From Oscillospiraceae bacterium (GTDB lineage: Bacteria; Bacillota_A; Clostridia; Oscillospirales; CAG-272), in assembly GCA_015064425.1 (NCBI GenBank), contig SVSF01000040.1, positions 1-15,159 on the forward strand: a stretch of 15,159 nucleotides of DNA, given 5' to 3'. This document shows positions 14,237 to 15,159 of the stretch, in pieces (positions within the stretch are counted from its first letter, which is position 1; each line of letters begins with the position of its first letter). The translations under genes were made by a program, and so were the position numbers. The notes beneath the pieces are model-generated. The model searched no databases. It was not told where the DNA came from and was given only the letters and a program-made list of their open reading frames with translations.

Positions 14237-14265
14237 ATTATACAATATATTTATAGCATTGTCAA
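14237..14265 (-). promoter_or_regulatory. Perfect-consensus sigma-A promoter for the CNNM/CorC-type gene
   Basis: On the minus strand TTGACA (14260-14265), exactly 17 nt, TATAAT (14237-14242). All 12 positions match consensus, implying high constitutive strength or a need for repression. Confidence 0.92.
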
Positions 14266-14294
14266 CGAAAAAAGACTTATTATAAAAGTTTACC

Positions 14295-14323
14295 TTTACT
14301 TTTTCCCTTTATTATGCTACAAT
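14295..14323 (+). promoter_or_regulatory. Sigma-A promoter for nrdR
   Basis: TTTACT (14295-14300), 17 nt, TACAAT (14318-14323) with TGC before the -10 as an extended element. It is divergent from the CNNM/CorC promoter, with about 30 bases between the two -35 boxes. Confidence 0.72.
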
Positions 14324-14340
14324 GATAGAAACCTTCAAGT

Positions 14341-14365
14341 CGGGAATCGGATAATTCCCTTCCCG
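14341..14365 (+). promoter_or_regulatory. nrdR leader with two mutually exclusive hairpins
   Basis: GGGAAT (14342-14347) can pair with ATTCCC (14354-14359), or CGGGAA (14341-14346) with TTCCCG (14360-14365). The two share their left arm, so only one can form. They lie upstream of GGAGG, which is 7 nt before the nrdR ATG. A regulatory function is not shown. Confidence 0.35.
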
Positions 14366-14394
14366 CAGGCAAAAAAACATTCGGAGGTATTTAT

Positions 14395-14853
14395 ATGAAA
14401 TGTCCAAGTTGCGGATATAACGAAAGCAAAGTAATAGATTCACGCCCAACAGAGCACTCGAGCATTCGCCGAAGACGTGAGTGCCTCAAGTGTGCAAAGA
14501 GATTTACTACCTATGAGATAATAGATACCGTTCCTATAGTAGTAATCAAAAAAGACGGGTCTAAAGAAATACTCAATAAAGAAAAGATCCTTTCCGGTCT
14601 TTACAAGGCTTGCTATAAGCGTCCTGTTACAAACGAGCAGATGAAGGATATTGCTGACGGAATTGAGTCCGAGCTTCAGAACTCTCTATGCAATGAGATA
14701 AACTCCCGCGATATAGGCGAGATGATAATGAATAAGCTCAGAAATCTTGATGAGGTATCATACGTTCGTTTTGCATCTGTTTATAAAGAATTTAAGGATG
14801 TAGACACCTTTATGAAGGAACTTTCCAGCCTTAAGGACAAGCGTTCGGAATAA
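14395..14853 (+). CDS. nrdR: Transcriptional repressor NrdR
   Basis: The 152-residue protein is a standard-length NrdR, which represses ribonucleotide reductase genes in response to bound (d)ATP. The N-terminal zinc ribbon has CPSC (Cys3, Cys6) and CLKC (Cys31, Cys34), with the family-typical SRPTE...IRRRREC between them and RFTTYE following. Residues about 46-136 are the ATP-cone domain, starting VPIVVIKKDGSKE. GGAGG lies 7 nt before the ATG. It is transcribed alone, with a promoter upstream and a terminator downstream. No NrdR box was recognised in its own promoter, and no nrd reductase gene is in the window. Confidence 0.97.
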   Translation: MKCPSCGYNESKVIDSRPTEHSSIRRRRECLKCAKRFTTYEIIDTVPIVVIKKDGSKEILNKEKILSGLYKACYKRPVTNEQMKDIADGIESELQNSLCNEINSRDIGEMIMNKLRNLDEVSYVRFASVYKEFKDVDTFMKELSSLKDKRSE

Positions 14854-14856
14854 CAG

Positions 14857-14902
14857 AAGGAGTCTCTGTGGGTTTTTAGGGACCGAACGAGACTCCTTTT
14901 TA
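14857..14902 (+). terminator. Terminator of nrdR with a long loop
   Basis: AAGGAGTCTC (14857-14866) and GAGACTCCTT (14889-14898) form a perfect 10-bp stem with a 22-nt loop, followed by a T-run to 14901. It begins 3 nt after the stop. Confidence 0.85.
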
Positions 14903-14995
14903 CGTAATTTTTCATTCTTTTTGCTATAAAAAACCAATGCAGAACTCATACTCTCCATTCACGTTGTTTTTTTTAAAATTTTCTTTAAATTCTTC

Positions 14996-15024
14996 TTGAC
15001 AAACAATATATCATATGGTATAAT
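14996..15024 (+). promoter_or_regulatory. Perfect-consensus promoter of the tRNA operon
   Basis: TTGACA (14996-15001), exactly 17 nt, TATAAT (15019-15024), preceded by an AT-rich stretch with T-tracts (14965-14990) that could act as an UP element. This fits a highly expressed stable-RNA operon. Confidence 0.92.
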
Positions 15025-15061
15025 TCTACGTGTTGCGGGAGCAATGAACAAATAAATATAT

Positions 15062-15136
15062 GCTGGTGTGGCTCAATGGCAGAGCAGCTGATTTGTAATC
15101 AGCAGGTTGTTGGTTCGACTCCGATCACCAGCTCCA
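15062..15136 (+). tRNA. tRNA-Thr (UGU anticodon)
   Basis: The cloverleaf is complete: acceptor GCTGGTG with CACCAGC, D arm GCTC/GAGC, anticodon stem GCTGA/TCAGC around TTTGTAA (anticodon TGT, reading ACA), a five-base variable loop AGGTT, and T arm GTTGG/CCGAT around TTCGACT. The discriminator is T and the CCA end is encoded (15134-15136). Confidence 0.95.
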
Positions 15137-15159
15137 GGGGGATTTCCCGAGCGGCCAAA
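15137..15159 (+). tRNA. tRNA-Tyr, 5' part only (cut by window edge)
   Basis: GGGGGAT followed by TTCCCGAGCGGCCAAA matches the conserved 5' end of bacterial tRNA-Tyr. It starts at the base after the CCA of tRNA-Thr. The anticodon is outside the window, so identity rests on the D-arm sequence. Confidence 0.75.

Noticed and set aside
14237..14265. Possible NrdR box (TACAATATATTTATA) in the shared nrdR promoter region
   Set aside because: It lacks the symmetric ACA...TGT arms of the known NrdR box; the match is due to the -10 and AT-rich spacer of the CNNM/CorC promoter.
1..15159. Mobile elements, CRISPR array, or defence system
   Set aside because: I saw no transposase, integrase, terminal repeats, regularly spaced repeats or recognised defence gene.

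Overview
This is an AT-rich bacterial chromosomal window with short intergenic gaps, strong AGGAGG-type ribosome binding sites, near-consensus sigma-A promoters and many Rho-independent terminators. A complete cotJA-cotJB-cotJC spore-coat operon, frequent ATA (Ile) and AGA (Arg) codons, and the gene families present point to a spore-forming, low-GC Bacillota, most likely a member of the Clostridia. I cannot name a genus. I see no insertion sequence, phage gene or CRISPR array. No gene-free stretch exceeds about 235 bases.

Layout, left to right. Positions 1-2446 (minus) hold a PfkB-type sugar kinase whose stop overlaps the start of a large protein that runs off the left edge. That protein joins an N-terminal glycerophosphodiesterase (GDPD) domain to a C-terminal PHP phosphoesterase domain, and is the most unusual gene here. 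Next come two minus-strand genes, each with its own promoter: a membrane-anchored alpha/beta hydrolase (2621-3595) and a stand-alone nucleotidyltransferase-like protein (3675-4850). Divergent from these is the plus-strand cotJABC operon (5085-6207), followed by a strong terminator. A secreted SGNH/GDSL lipoprotein (6377-7183) follows, under a promoter carrying an operator-like palindrome.

A three-gene plus-strand operon (7390-10643) encodes an aldose-1-epimerase-like protein that seems to have lost its catalytic residues, oligoendopeptidase F, and the manganese exporter MntP. It converges on a minus-strand membrane protein (10668-11450) at a shared bidirectional terminator. Two more minus-strand units follow: greA with a TRIC/UPF0126 membrane channel gene (11555-12707), and a CNNM/CorC-type transporter (12844-14193) driven by a perfect-consensus promoter. 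The right end is on the plus strand: nrdR, the ribonucleotide reductase repressor, then the start of a tRNA operon (Thr-UGU, then Tyr cut by the window edge) behind another perfect-consensus promoter.

Most of this is ordinary core genome. The points most worth following are the GDPD-PHP fusion in a sugar-kinase operon, the epimerase-like pseudoenzyme candidate, and several palindromes or hairpins placed at promoters and ribosome binding sites.
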